A stretch of 64,000 nucleotides of DNA from Chelonoidis abingdonii. Its lineage: Eukaryota > Chordata > Testudines > Testudinidae. The notes beneath the pieces were generated by a model. It did no database searches. It had not been told where the DNA came from and worked only from the letters and a program-made list of their open reading frames with translations. The translations under genes were made by a program, and so were the position numbers. The stretch is taken from NCBI RefSeq assembly GCF_003597395.2, contig NC_133773.1:70847747-70911746 (forward strand), written 5' to 3'. Each line of letters opens with the position of its first letter. Within the stretch, counting starts at the first letter, position 1. This document shows positions 1 through 12,015 of the stretch, one piece after another.

Positions 1-1270
1 CCCCTAGCCTGGATATCAGTAAGTGGAAATTGCAAGTTACAGTCTTTGCAAAACCACACCAGAATCTGGGTAGAAGCATCGATGTTCTGGTGCTCTGTCT
101 GGCTACAGGCGCGGGTGGAGGAGACAAAAGCAGTGCTGCCACACGTGTTGCGCGTCTTCCTAACCATCGTAAGCCTCCCTCTGTCAAACTCCCTCTCAAA
201 CTCCCGTCTGCAGCTCCTTGTCCGCTCTGCTCTGCTTTAAAGAGAAAGGTTATAGCTTGAGTGCCTGTTCCAACACAATATGAGATTAGAGGGCCAAATA
301 CAGTAGCCTTTCACATCTGAAGAACCGAATTCAAATTAAAAAGAGCAAATTTAAAAGAATGTTATAGTCTCATTCATCTTCTTGTAAACATTTTTTTCAA
401 CATAAGACACTAACCTCCAGAATTCACAAGTCAGAGGAAAGTTTATTCCTATAACATAGATGATATGGTGGGGATTTTTTAGGAAGCTTGTACTTTACTG
501 GTCTATTATTCCTGGATCTATTCACTAGTATTGTCACTTTCACTCTAGAAAAATAATAATAATAATGTAGAAGTAGCTAGTTAATTGGAAATGTCTGCAC
601 GATCACAATACGATGAGAGTACAGAAAACCTTTCCAGCTAGTTCTTTAGAAAAAATATTGCTTCTTTCGACAGACTCCCTAACCCAGTATCAGTGAAAAT
701 TCAAATTAGGCATTTACTGCCCAAGTTAATTACCTGACAGGAATGTAACAAGCTTGCCATAGGGAAATTGAAAAGTGGTGTATTGGCAGGTAAAAATATC
801 CCCTGAATCTATATACAATAAATTGTTTCGTATCTAAGCAATTTTCTCTTCATTAATCTGTTAAAGCTAGTGTTGGAGCACTGTTATTTATTAAAAGTGC
901 CTTCCCCAGCTAATGCCATTTGTTGTTCTTTCAATTACAGACCACAGAATATGATGTGGATAAAATAATTGTTCTAAGCATGCAACTCACATGCCACACC
1001 GAGGAAGATGCATTTCCCCTTTTAATGTTATTTTTCAATTGAGTAACAGATGCTAGTAGCAAGCAGAGATGTGAAGGTACAGCAATTAAAATATTTACTA
1101 GCTAAGGAATGTTAGGGTAATATGGTTTTAGTTCAGGAGTCAGTCCAGTGGCCCACAAATGCTCTTTGCAGATTGTTTGGCCATATTGCAGTTCTGAGAG
1201 AGAAACAAGTTTTAATACAAATCATAAACATATACCAGAGACTGATCAAGCAAATGTGAAACTGAACAAA
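1..1270. other. Intronic/unassigned sequence
   Basis: No gene recognised. The first 260 bases are richer in GC and CpG than what follows and may be part of an unrecognised repeat. A short (ATA)n run lies near 552-566. The rest is AT-rich unique-looking sequence. Confidence 0.5.
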
Positions 1271-1274
1271 TAAC

Positions 1275-2230
1275 CTCAGAACAAAAGAACAGCCATACTG
1301 GGTCAGACCAAAGTTCCATCTAGCCCAGTATCCTGTCTTCCACACTGACCAACGCCAGGTGCTTTGGAGGGAATGAACAGAACAGGTAATCATCAAGTGA
1401 TCCATCCCATTGCCCATTCCCAGCTTCTGGCAACAGAGGTAAGACACCATTCCTGCCCATCCTGGCTAATAGCCACTAATGGACCTATTCTCCATGAATT
1501 TATCTAGTTCTTTTTTAACCCTGTTATAGTTGTGGCTTTCACAACATCCTCTGGCAAAGAGTTCCACAGGTTGACTGTCCGTTGTGTGAAGAAATACTTC
1601 CTTTTGTTTGTTTTAAATCTGCTGCTTATTAATTTAATTTGGTGACCCCTAGTTCTTGTGTTGTGTAAAAAGTAAATAAGGGACTGTTATTTACTCCTTC
1701 TCATACCAGTCATGCTTGGTAGATGAATCTAAATGAAAGTCCAGGGCTCATTTAATTTTTCAAAGATAATGGAAAATCCATGAATGTCACTTTAAAGTTG
1801 TTGCCCTATACTGGACTGCTTTAATTTTCCTCATATACTAGTAGAATTAAGAATTGATAGAGAACTTTAGATCAGGCTTGGCAAAGCCCTGGCTGAATAA
1901 TTTAGTTGGGGATTGGTCCTGCTTTGAGCAGGGGGTTGGACTAGATGACCTCCTGATATTCTGTGATTGTATTCTACCACTTCTATCATACCCCTCCCCA
2001 TACACACACTTTGGTTCTCTCTTTTCCAACCTGAAAAGTCCCAGTGTTATTAATCTCTCCTTGTATGGAAGCTGTTCCATACCCCTAATAATTTTTGTTG
2101 CCCTTCTTTTAACCTTTTCCAATTCCAATATCTTTTTTTGAGATGGGTGACCACATCTGCATGCAGTATTCAAGATGTGGGTGTATCAACATATGATGAA
2201 CTGTACACATCAAACCCAAACACTCAAGGA
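1275..2230 (-). mobile_element. CR1 LINE 3' part, interrupted
   Basis: The plus strand carries the reverse complement of the CR1 3' region, for example the stretch around 1290-1330 typical of turtle CR1 copies and the block at 2000-2170. On the minus strand the end of the reverse transcriptase reading frame is visible, with [18 protein letters not shown] near 2070-2120, as in the thumb/C-terminal part of CR1 ORF2. The frame is broken. About 260 bases from 1714 to 1975 do not fit the element and are taken as a later insertion. Confidence 0.85.
1714..1976 (+). mobile_element. Insertion inside CR1, ending in a CR1/SINE-type tail
   Basis: The CR1 alignment breaks after ataccagtcatg (about 1713) and resumes at ctatcatacccct (about 1983). 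The insert ends with the motif gggggttggactagatgacc, the common tail shared by CR1 and the tRNA-SINE of this window (compare 17050-17069). Its left 150 bases are unassigned. Confidence 0.6.
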
Positions 2231-2984
2231 GGCGTAGTTTCTTTCTAAGCCCTTGAAATATTACTATACTCTTCAAAGCATTGCTGATTGACTGACATAC
2301 TCAGGTTGCTCCCCTTTTACTCATCTTATCTACTTTCAATACAGTGGTGATCAACAACTCAGTTTCCCTTTGTGGGCAGAGGAATTTAAGGCTGACATAT
2401 TAAAGAACCCAGGGTTACGCTCTGAGCTGGGGTAGGATTTCATTAGAATCTGTGTTGGTATTGAATTAATGGTGCCCTTTTTAATACCAATTTGTGCACA
2501 TGGTACTAAGACATCCACACTCCACAATCAGACCTTGAAAAAAGGTTAGAAAAAAATCAGTGATATTAGTGCAGGTCATCCCCTGCCACTATATTCAAAT
2601 TAAAAAGAAGAAAATGTTAAAAAGAAAATGGATCTGCTCTTCAGCTTCCTTGGTCTTAGGAGCATAAAAATCAGAAACTGCATTTAAGGGACCAGATGAT
2701 GTTGGTTCTGCCTTATTCCGTACAGCAGGCTTCCTTAGGGGCAGTTGACTGGTCAGGCACATACTCCCTCCCCCACTAAGGCTTAAGTAAAAAGGACATC
2801 TTGCAGCATGCCTAGAAGTCTCATGAACTCAGGTTATTTTGGAGTAAGTTGGGGAGTCATTTCCAAAGATGAGAAAGAAAACATTTCACAGAAAACACAT
2901 TCTATTATCAGCCCTCTGTCTTTTAAATCAAAGGGGATCAAGCTCGAGTGCCCTCATTTATCACTACTGTGATGGTGTATCAAT

Positions 2985-3290
2985 GGGAGAGATGGTCTCT
3001 CGAGCAGACATGTCTCAAGCCATTTAGTATTTTATAGGTCAAAACCACCGCTTTAAATCCACCCAGAAAGCAACAGGCAGCCAGCACAGATCACTGTGAG
3101 CTTATATAAGCAGTCTCTCTCAGAAGCATCACTTAATAAGCAGGCTGCTGCAGAGTGCACTGACTTTAGTCAGTCCAGGATTTCACCCTATATGTATCTA
3201 ATTTCAGCATGTAATACAGTCACCATTAAAGACCTGCACAGCTAAAATGGGAGAAAGAGGCTTGAGAAACCCCAGGTAAAAGGTCTAAAA
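2985..3290. mobile_element. Old LINE-like fragment (L2/CR1 type)
   Basis: The text around 3020-3110 (ttataggtcaaaaccac followed by acccagaaagcaacaggcagcc) resembles the 3' part of an old amniote LINE. The copy is diverged and its limits are approximate. Confidence 0.4.
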
Positions 3291-3994
3291 TAATGGCTCT
3301 TTGCTCCCCCTAATCATCTTCCTTCGCCTGCCCAACAGGTAGCATAGAATTCATGGACAGAAGGCCACTTTCATTCTAATGCTGTCTGGCACCTTGCAGA
3401 GCTAATCAACTCTCCCACCTGTTAAAATCAGGTGGCACTGTTTGCTACAAATACTTATGAAACAAACCAAACAGTTGTTTTTATAGGGATGCTCACTAGT
3501 GACTTAAGGGTTTTTTTTTAGTATTTCTAATGCAAAATCATTTTTGGAATTTATATTTCAATCAGATGCCATCCCCTTGAGCTGAAACTTGTCATTCAAA
3601 GTTGCAGAATCTAGAAATGATGTTTTCCTCTACTCAGCCAAAATTCAGTTTGCCTTCTTGAGTTTACTGTATGTATACTGCATATTAAAAATAGCTTGCT
3701 ATGGTTGGGGGATTTTTTTTTTAGAATTAAGAAATGAACTTTAACAATTAGACAACAGTTTGATCAAATTTCTACTGGTATTTAATCAAAAAAATTACAG
3801 TTATTGTAACTATCAGTTAAACAATGTATGCCTATTGTGTATGTAAGTACATACAATAAAAATAGTCTGATATGTATTTTCTCCTAGAAACACTTTACAA
3901 TGCCCCCTACCCGCATTCTACCTCAGTTATTGTATATAGCTCTCTTCCTCACCTATATTCCTCATTCCACAGCAACTGTCTTATATCCTACCAA

Positions 3995-4340
3995 CCTCAA
4001 ACTCAGACTTTAGATGATCATGATGGTCCCTTCTGGCCGTAGGGTGGCTACAGAACTTCACCCACCCACTCCTGCAATACACTCATAACCGTTGGCTGAG
4101 TTACTTAAGACCTTAAATCATGATTTAAAAATCTTCAAGTTATAGAGAATCCACCATTTACACTAGTTTAAATCTGCAAGTGACCAATGCACCATGCTGC
4201 GGAAGAAAGCAAAAAATCCCAGGCTTTATGCCAATCTGACCTGGGAGAAAATTCCTTCCGAACCCCTAATATGGCAATCAGTTAGACCCTGAGCACCCAC
4301 CAGACAGACACCTAGGAAATAATTCATATGATTGTCTCTC
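3995..4340 (-). mobile_element. Old CR1/L3-like fragment
   Basis: Begins with atgatcatgatggtcccttc, a typical LINE 3'-end phrase seen in inverse order, and continues to the conserved blocks ccaatctgacctgggagaaa and cagttagaccctgagcac (4232-4295). These blocks recur in many reptile and bird genomic repeats. Family name is from memory and uncertain. Confidence 0.5.
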
Positions 4341-4344
4341 AATT

Positions 4345-5660
4345 TCAACTGTTCATTACAAAATTATTTTTATCACAAAAACTTCATTTGAAATTAAACT
4401 CACACAAATAGATATAATGGAAGAAGCTTTTCTTTTTTTTTGGAAAAAAAAAAAAAAGCATATCCCTCCATGTTGTCATATCATCTCTTCCCCTCTAAGT
4501 CTCCTCTCTTCTTATCCACCTCTTGTGTGTAACTCTCATTAAAGTCTCTTCATTGTAAATATGCTATTGTAGCTATCAGGAAAGAAGTCCCAGTCTCTGA
4601 AGTGCTCTGTTTTAGCAATTCAAAAAGCAAAGTTACAGTCACTCTCACTCTCCTACTAGTATGCTTTGGAGAACTGGATTAGATGGACAAGGGAATGCGC
4701 AGTTGTCTAGTCCTTGGTTTCATACAGGAAGTTTAAGGGGAGAAAATGTTTAATGGCTGGACTGTTTGCTGCATCTCACTCAAATCATCAAAAACTGATC
4801 ACTGTACTAAAGCATTCTCACAACTCCTCTCCATCCACGTAACCCTCAACCTCTCTAAGGACTGTTCTTGCAAACTAAAGAAGGGACTCCCCTACATTAA
4901 AGGCTTTCTATACTACAATATACTGGACAAGCTTGTCAGAGTCCTTTGACGACAGAAAGCATCAAGAGGGCACAACTGTCAATAACTTTTGAAGTGATTT
5001 CCCAAGTCTGAACAATGGTAAAATAGCTCCCCAAACATTTTTATCCAGCAATCTTCACAAACCTGACTCTCAGTGGTTACCCTTAGGGTTCCATTTCTCA
5101 CCATGATTGCAGAGAGATGCTATGAAGCATGCTCAGTGCAGGTGGAATGTTCAAAATATTCAGCAGCAAGCCACTGGAAAGATCTACTGAGCATAATTAG
5201 GACTACAAATATTGATTCTCAATTGCTTATAACTTAGCCAAATCTGAATGGATTTTTACAAGGACAGCTAAAGCATCTAACTAACTCTAGACCCGTCCTT
5301 CCAAGTTTCTTTGCAAATTATGGAAGTGTTTGACCTCTATAAAAGTTATAATTATAATAATAATAAAAAAAATAAAAAAAAAATAAACCTCTTGACAATT
5401 TTTTACAATGGGAAGTATTAAACAACCTTACATAGGTTACTACTGCCCTCCCGTTGGTTTTCCCAAAAAATAATTGGTACAATAATTGTGGATATAGTAA
5501 CTGCAAGGCTACCTTCCCATTATGGTACTGTTTTAAATCTACCACAATAACACCAAAAAGATTTCACAAATTCATGGATGTTTAGATTTATTATTTTTAA
5601 AAAGGAATGTTATACATTTTAAAGCATTTACAATGGTAATACATTTTTAATATGATGATT
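4345..5660. other. Intronic sequence left of the exon
   Basis: AT-rich. Contains T/A runs at 4432-4457, an (AAT)n-like patch at 5346-5390 and no recognisable gene. This would be the intron downstream of the SPOCK3 exon, since transcription runs to the left. Confidence 0.6.
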
Positions 5661-5666
5661 TCTTAC

Positions 5667-5712
5667 CTTGATCAAATGGTTTACCCGGACTCCATGTGCG
5701 GAAATAATCATC
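5667..5712 (-). CDS. SPOCK3: Testican-3 coding exon (46 nt)
   Basis: Read on the minus strand, a pyrimidine-rich stretch ending in ctag precedes 46 nt that encode DDYFRTWSPGKPFDQ plus the first base of the next codon, followed by gtaagaa, a strong donor. The exon therefore enters in phase 0 and leaves in phase 1. The peptide matches, from memory, the N-terminal testican region of SPOCK3 just before the Kazal-like module. SPOCK1 differs here (NWNPNKPFDQ type) and SPOCK2 more strongly. Testican-3 is a secreted, SPARC-related heparan sulfate proteoglycan of the nervous system, described as an inhibitor of membrane-type metalloproteinase activation. The exon following it in the protein, which starts the cysteine-containing part, should lie left of base 1. 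The preceding exon was looked for to the right and not found. The exon lacks stops and is embedded in ordinary intronic DNA. Confidence 0.85.
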
Positions 5713-6755
5713 CTAGAAGGGGAAAAACAGCCTACATTTAACATGACATAAGAAATCAATGCATACATACAAAAAAGGAATGCAAAATACAGGAGATGTA
5801 TATACAAACCTCTACTTCCTGCAAGGGGCAAGCAATAAAAAAAAATAAAAGAAAGTTACAGTTATCAAAACAGAACACACTATTTGATTGGAACAGAAAG
5901 CAAGCATGCAATAGAATTCACATACCATTTCAAGCATTAACTAAAGCAGAAGTACTTCTACTATATTGTATACCACTATGAAAAGCAAGAAAATTGAACA
6001 GCCATGTGCAGGTTTTACTACTGCTTATTATAAAGTGTTACAGTAATTGTCATGTGAATCTAAAATCTTTTTTCTATAATGTTAAGCAACAAGCATATTG
6101 AATCAAATAAACCAGAATATGCTAGCTTTTGACAAGTTCATTATTAATGTAAATTCTCAAGTTATCATGAGTAGAAAAGAAGTCTATAACATAACTAAAC
6201 ATTTCAGAATTATACAGGAGTTGTACTTGGAGATATTTTTCTCCAACATACAGTTAATCAATGATGGAAAGAATATACCAATCACTCAAGCACTCCATTT
6301 CCATGTTACAAATAATTGGCCTAAACATTAAGACTGACTCCTGATTAAACCATATTTGTATTTGCCTATGTGCATGAGAATGAAAACTAATATTCAAATA
6401 TCATTATTGTAAGACTAAGATGTTCAATAATAAATAACATTTACAACTGTAGTAGGAAGAGAGCCCAAGACATAAGCCCTTGTATCAGAGGTCTGATATG
6501 AGGCAGAACCTGCTTACAGAATTTGACAAGAACAGGGCTGATATTGCAAAAATACACATTTCTAAGAAGTGCTAGTCAGAGAACTCACACAAACATCCCA
6601 ATATTAAGTGGCACCAGAACATCTCAATATCAAGGATAGTACAAAAATGTTCTCCAAGAACAGAAACACACTGACCCCTCCTAAAAGGTAAAGTCAGGAT
6701 GACAGTACACAATAAAAATGTTTTAATTAAACCAACATGTCCAAGGTAATAGGTA
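5713..6755. other. Intronic sequence right of the exon
   Basis: Begins on the minus strand with the polypyrimidine tract and acceptor of the SPOCK3 exon. The remainder is AT-rich unique-looking DNA with no recognised repeat. Confidence 0.6.
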
Positions 6756-6764
6756 ATACTTAGC

Positions 6765-7105
6765 CACATTGGGGGGCAGTAACTAACTATGTTAGAGGGG
6801 CAGTACTAACTTGTTTGTATCAGGGTATAAAACATGTATTTCAGAGAAAGTATTTTTGTTTAGCCTAGGGAGAAACGGAAAGTTCTGCCATTCACTGAGC
6901 TGGTTCATTATTACAGGCATACATGTATTAGCAATCCAATAAAGTCTGAAGAATACTAGTACTGTGCTTCGTTGACAATAAACCCGGCTAAGTGTTTTTG
7001 CCCCTTAACGAATCTTGTGGTTATTGGGCGGTTCGCTTGAGGTCTCCCATGCCAGCTGTTTGCCCAGGCAGCACACAGAGGAATCACACACCTGCAGCCA
7101 AACAT
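6765..7105 (+). mobile_element. Possible solo LTR remnant
   Basis: On the plus strand a TATA-like tataaaa (near 6826) is followed about 115 bases later by aataaa (6939-6944) and again by aataaa (6978-6983), then a GC-richer U5-like stretch up to about 7100. This order suggests U3-R-U5 of an endogenous retrovirus or Gypsy-type element. No flanking target duplication was defined, so the boundaries are rough and the family is unknown. Confidence 0.35.
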
Positions 7106-7109
7106 CTAA

Positions 7110-8020
7110 CCACAACAACAATACATACCAATAGCTTAATTCTTTGATGTACCCACTGACACTAAAGATACAAGACAAAGATTGGGAAAATCTTAGAAGC
7201 ATATTCAATTCAATCTCATGCCTTTTCTAGAATAATCTCTTATTCTGATGTTCAGTAAAATCTGTTTATCTACATAAAGTTTATTTACTATGATTAGTTA
7301 ATCGCTGAATAAATTGCCAACCAGCAACTCTATTCCACTTAACGCACACACACTCAAAAACTTGGCCAGATCTTTTCATGACACTAGAAATAAAGACGTG
7401 CCTTTCGCCAAAAATTTCTAGGCTGAGGTCTTCTAGCAAACACCAAGGAATGGGTGTTGAAATCTTAGTTAGAGGGAAAAAGTATAATACAACTGTCCAT
7501 ATGTCCATGATAAGTTAAAGAGTTATCAAATACAGCTTTAAGGGAGAAAATATATTTGCATAGGTGAGGAAATCGAGAAAAAATACACCAAAATTTGGTT
7601 TCACACAGATGCAAAAAAGTGGTTGTAGAATAACAGGTCTTTGATTCATGGCGTTATTAATAAAACATTTTTACAATACGTTTGTAATAAATACACTGAG
7701 TTCATGATCCTATCCTGAGCCACACCAACCTTGGAATGGAAAAGAAAAAAAGAACAGAACCTTAAAGTGGACAGCACTCCTTTACTCTAATGTTGATGGT
7801 TGTGACTGTTGTACAAGTTAACAATCTCCGCACTGTGGAATACACATTATGTTTGCATGCCTTTGTTCTATTCATGAAAAAAAATACAGCAATATAAAAT
7901 GGGAGAAGAAAAACAAATGTTAGAAAAGTTCATGAAATCTGAACAGAAATGATAAAAGATGGTTGTTTTTCTGCTTGTATTCCTCCTTATCAAAGCGTGA
8001 ATTCTCTATTTTCTGTCTAT
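7110..8020. other. Unassigned intronic sequence
   Basis: No gene or recognised repeat. Short open frames here lack splice context and protein-like composition. Confidence 0.5.
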
Positions 8021-8025
8021 ATAAT

Positions 8026-8214
8026 ATCAGAGTAGCAGCCATGTTAGTCTGGATCTGTAAAAGCAGCAAAGAGTCCTGAGGCACCTTATAGACTAACAGA
8101 AGTTTTGGAGCATGAGCTTCATTGCATCCAACCAAGTGGGTATTCACCCACGAAAGCTCATGCTCCAAAACTTCTGTTAGTCTATAAGGTGGCACAGGAC
8201 TCTTTGCTGTCTAT
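8026..8214 (+). mobile_element. Penelope-like element terminal fragment, inverted-repeat form
   Basis: Two arms (about 8070-8119 and 8155-8203) are near-perfect reverse complements, each containing the shared PLE terminal text ccttatagactaacagaag. Between them lies gtgggtattcacccac (8136-8151), a stem-II-like hairpin followed by GAAA (8152-8155) and agctcatgctcc. This is the layout of the hammerhead-ribozyme-like core of PLE terminal repeats. The catalytic CUGANGA box is decayed here to ccaacca. Confidence 0.7.
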
Positions 8215-8724
8215 ATAAGGTCGTTCATTATAAAAGGTGAAGGAGTACTCAAATGTAAATGATGAACAATGAATTAGATGAACTGGGGAATACGTATAAC
8301 AAACTTTAAGTACATAATTCTGTGACGAACTTGTAACATATCAGCCTGATGAGATTGCAACTTAGTTTCCCTTCAATTCTTGCACAGAAAACTTGGACCA
8401 CTCCAGTCAATGGGAGTTTTGCCAATGAATTCAATGAGGCCAGAATTTCATCCTTAGTATTGCATCTTGCAGTTTACTCAATAAGTCTCTGATCAGAGAG
8501 ACATAGGTGGGCCTTTGTGCTGTGCCACATTAATGTCAAATATGTTCACCTGTGTGGAGGATATTAGGAAAGTTCCAGAAGTCAAAAGTAATGTTGTAGG
8601 TAATGTTACATTGAAAGAAAAATCTGAATAAGGTACTAAAATCCAAGGGTTAAAAATTAGTCTTTTCCGATTTAAAACTGCTGTGGGGCTATATAGTGTG
8701 TTTACATGTATATATTTTACATAA

Positions 8725-8730
<6 letters not shown>

Positions 8731-8759
<29 letters not shown>
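8731..8759. repeat. (AC)n microsatellite
   Basis: Uninterrupted AC dinucleotide run of about 14 units. Confidence 0.98.
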
Positions 8760-8761
<2 letters not shown>

Positions 8762-10540
8762 GGTTTTTTTCCATTAGTTATTTCTTTTATTTTTATAGTC
8801 TTCAAAGGGAAGTTATTTAAAAAATTAACTTCATCATTTATTTTCTGTATCTGATGCATTTTGTGAGCTATGATAAGACACAGTGTTGACAAAAATAAAT
8901 AAATAAAAAGTTTTCAAAAATCCTCCTTCCTTTCCCCAAATGCCTAAAATATTTTAGGCATTTTATGGACAGTACATGAACTGTCAGATTTTTTTAAAAA
9001 GTGAGAAATAAGATACTCTGCATTCTGCAAACACAAACACGGGAGTTACCTTATTTGCTATTGCTTTCATTTATATATAATGTATATTATAGACAGTTGA
9101 CTTTTGGGGATGGGAAGAGAAGACGTGTCCTCAATCTGTATATCTGAAATTTTGTATGGCTAATGTAATCATTATAAAAGCAGAAAAAATGTTCGATGAA
9201 AGTGCTCATAAAAAACATACTACTATGGCATTTTTATTTCTTTATTTTTTCTCTACACACAGCTTTACACCTGAAGGAATAAATGACACATGGTAGACTA
9301 ACTGGTATTTAATTTTTATCAATCTCCACTTGATTATAATACATTTAAACTTATAATTTGATTAGATTCAGATAATATTTGTATTACCAAGATGCTGAAA
9401 AACTAGAATGATTATAATTAAGAAAAAGCTCTATTCTGAAAAAGCAGACACATGTAAGCAGTTATGATAGCTACTTGTATGTTAACATTAACACCCAACT
9501 ATTTCCCTAGAACATGGGACACTAATGCTAATCTAGAGAAACAGCAGAATACCCAAAGTTGTATCAAGTCAACCATCTCAGTCATACAACTGAATGAATG
9601 CAGATTGCCTGTGCTTTTCTTTACAGTAAGTAGTAGTACAGCAATTGCAACTATCCTGAATAATTAAGGAAGGGCATTTGTGCTAAAACATACCTCATAA
9701 GTAGAAAACTTGTAAAAAGTCAACGTGTTAGTCAAAAACCTTATTTTTCCCTAAAGTAAAAACTGTATATGGTTCCAACCTACTACAGAATATTCCACTC
9801 ATATCATATACCTTTATTGTTTTTCCAAACCAATTAAGTCACCAAAACAACCCTTACATAAACATAAAATCCATTTAAAAATGGACATTTTTACAAGAAG
9901 GCTTAAGTGCTCTAAAGACAAGATAAAAACATTAACTAGTTATTAGATGAAGATTTTTGGTACTTGCTCAGTAAGTAGGAGTTCAACAAATATTTCATTG
10001 TTCCTAAAGCTTATACTGTCATCAATCATCTTTACAATACTTTGAATTATGCAGAATCTTCTTGGTGGAAGCAATATTTCTGAAAAAGACTAGCATGTTG
10101 ACGCAGTACTCAGTCAGCAAGAAAATATAATTTACTAAATCTCATTATTTCATAACTAATATAGTATAAAACTAACAGCAAAATGATCACACATACTGTT
10201 CATGTCTAGTGAAGGTTAGCGATAATTATCTTATGATTCTTCTAACCACAGTGTCCCCAGATAAGCTGTATATGCCAGAAGCTAATGTCTCAGGATTTTG
10301 GATCCAAAAAAGAAAGAGGCTGTATCTTCATCTACTTTCATTCTTGGTGGTCTTATTCTTGTCCCTACATACCCCAAGCACCTACAGATGGTGAGGTCAA
10401 TTCTGAAATTGCATTGTTTTTCCATCAGACACCTAGGGGATGTGTGTGTTCACAGTGACATTCTCATTGAAACTAAAAGTGCCACTACCACAATTCTTTA
10501 AAATCCCACATACTTATGATGACATACACTACCCATATAG
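8760..10540. other. Unassigned intronic sequence
   Basis: AT-rich (many A/T runs). No gene, no repeat recognised by eye. Confidence 0.5.
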
Positions 10541-10544
10541 TAAC

Positions 10545-10985
10545 TCTTTACTTAACATCCTCCTGCTTAATGTTGTTTCGAAGTTACGTCGCTGCCCCAT
10601 TAGGGAACATGCTCGTTTAAAGTTGTGCAGTGCCCCCTTATAACGTCATTTGGCTGACTTTACAAGGGAGCATTGCACAAGTTCCTCTTCTCCGCCTCCT
10701 CCCCTTCCTTCTTCCCAGTGCTTCCCTCCACCAAACAGTTGTTTGGTGGCACTCAGGACTTTCTGACAGTGAGGGAGGGAGCGGGAAAGCTGCCCTTCTC
10801 ACCCCCGGCAGGCAAGGCCACCCGGAATGCAGGGGCTTTGGGGGCTGCAGGGTGCTGGGCTAAGGGGGTCCCAGGGCCCTGGCCTGCAGCTCTAAAGCCC
10901 CTTTCTGAATGTATCCCTGCGAGCATGGGCCGGAGGATTCAGGAGGAGCAGGGGCAGCCACGCAGCCAGAGGGAAGCGGCGTTTC
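10545..10985. mobile_element. GC-rich repeat, probably Tigger/pogo-derived
   Basis: Starts with the phrase gcttaatgttgtttcgaagt and includes the partly inverted pair around 10590-10680 typical of a turtle-wide non-autonomous DNA element with a GC-rich interior. GC rises sharply to about 10985. Family assignment is from memory. Confidence 0.4.
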
Positions 10986-11091
10986 AATGTCTTTTCTTCC
11001 ACTGTTAATGATAATTGGGAATTGTTTAGGAACACTTTCTAGACGCCCAAAAAGCAGCAACCCTACAATTGAGGAAGGAGGACATATTAGT

Positions 11092-11113
11092 TAAAAAAAA
11101 AAAAAAAAAAAAA
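11092..11113. repeat. Poly(A) tract
   Basis: About 20 consecutive A residues directly before a hAT-like terminus. Confidence 0.9.
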
Positions 11114-11120
11114 TTTAGAG

Positions 11121-11340
11121 CAGGGGTTCTCCAACTGGAGGTCGGGACCCCTGAGGGGGTCACAAGGTTATTATATGGGAGGGGGGTCACAAGCTGTCAG
11201 CCTGCACCCCAAGCCCCGCTTTGCAGTCAGCGTCTATAACAGTGTCAAATATATTAAAAGGTGTTTTTAATTTATAAGGGGAGGTGTCACACACAGAGGC
11301 TTACTATGTGAAAGGGGTCACCAGTACAAAAAGTTCGAGA
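11121..11340 (+). mobile_element. hAT-like non-autonomous element, truncated
   Basis: Opens with caggggttctccaactgg, a hAT-type terminal inverted repeat, and closes near aaaaagttcgag, the decayed start of the opposite terminus. The last bases are lost at the junction with the CR1 that follows. Confidence 0.6.
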
Positions 11341-11905
11341 GGGAAGTGAAGGCAGCTATAAAATAATAATATATACTAAATTGAAGAAACACAAAGTTAA
11401 TAGTAGTGAATACAAATCAGAAAGTAGGAATTGTAGAAAGTTGATAAAGGAAGCAAAGGGACACAAGGAGAAATCTGCGACAACAAAATTAAGGATAATA
11501 AGAATGATTTTTTAAAAAAACATTAGGAACAAAAAGAATCCTGACAAGGGTTTTGGTCCATTACTAATGGAAATGGTAAAATTATCAATAATATTGCACA
11601 AGCTTACATCAAATAAATTTAAGAAAGCCAGCAGAGGAGCTCGCTGGACTATTAATGTTGACTTCCAATAAATCTTGGAATACAAGAAAGTTCCAGAAGA
11701 GACAGAAAAAAAAGGAATGTTGTGCCAATATTTAAAAAGGGTTAATAGGATGACTAGAGTAATTATACACTTATCAGTTTGACACTGATATCAGGCAAGA
11801 TAATGAAGAAGCCTCAAAGAATTAAAGGAGGGGAACATAATTAATGCTAATCTACATGGGTTTATGGAAAATAAATTGCCAGACTAACTTGATTATATAT
11901 ATATA
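11340..11905 (+). mobile_element. CR1 LINE, ORF2 internal part (left piece)
   Basis: The plus strand reads as the region of CR1 ORF2 just before and into the reverse transcriptase, with recognisable phrases such as acaaaaagaatcctgacaa (11527-11545) and ccaatatttaaaaagggtta (11727-11746). Many stops and frame breaks. The copy is interrupted at about 11905 by an RLE LINE and appears to resume near 15386. Confidence 0.8.
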
Positions 11906-11911
11906 TAATCA

Positions 11912-12015
11912 ACTGGAAAGCGTAGTGGTTGAAAGCGCCGCCTTTTGATACAGGAGACCGCCCTTTGATATGAGAGACCGGGGTTCAAATCCCGGTTGGT
12001 ACCCAACTTTCCAGT
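11912..12015 (+). repeat. tRNA-like head at the 5' end of the RLE LINE
   Basis: A perfect 9-bp inverted repeat, actggaaag (11912-11920) and ctttccagt (12007-12015), encloses an A-box-like gcgtagtggttgaaagcgcc and a strong B-box-like ggttcaaatccc with a T-arm-like stem (ccggg/cccgg). A 20-bp segment is imperfectly duplicated in the middle (11939-11959 and 11960-11979, both ending gagaccg). A second hairpin, ggggtc/gacccc, follows at 12017-12039. It is not a functional tRNA gene: the acceptor pairing is out of register and the anticodon region is duplicated. Confidence 0.6.

Noticed and set aside
30..260. GC-richer start of the window as an exon or CpG island
   Set aside because: Two overlapping frames but no splice sites or known protein. 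Too short and CpG-poor for an island call.
5628..5831. 67-codon minus-strand frame over the SPOCK3 exon
   Set aside because: Wrong frame. The exon is read in another frame with splice sites at 5712 and 5667.
8493..8892. Minus-strand frames rich in valine-cysteine
   Set aside because: Translation of the AC microsatellite.
11918..12005. Functional tRNA gene with long variable arm
   Set aside because: Acceptor strands are out of register with the T arm and the middle is an imperfect tandem duplication. It belongs to the LINE 5' end.
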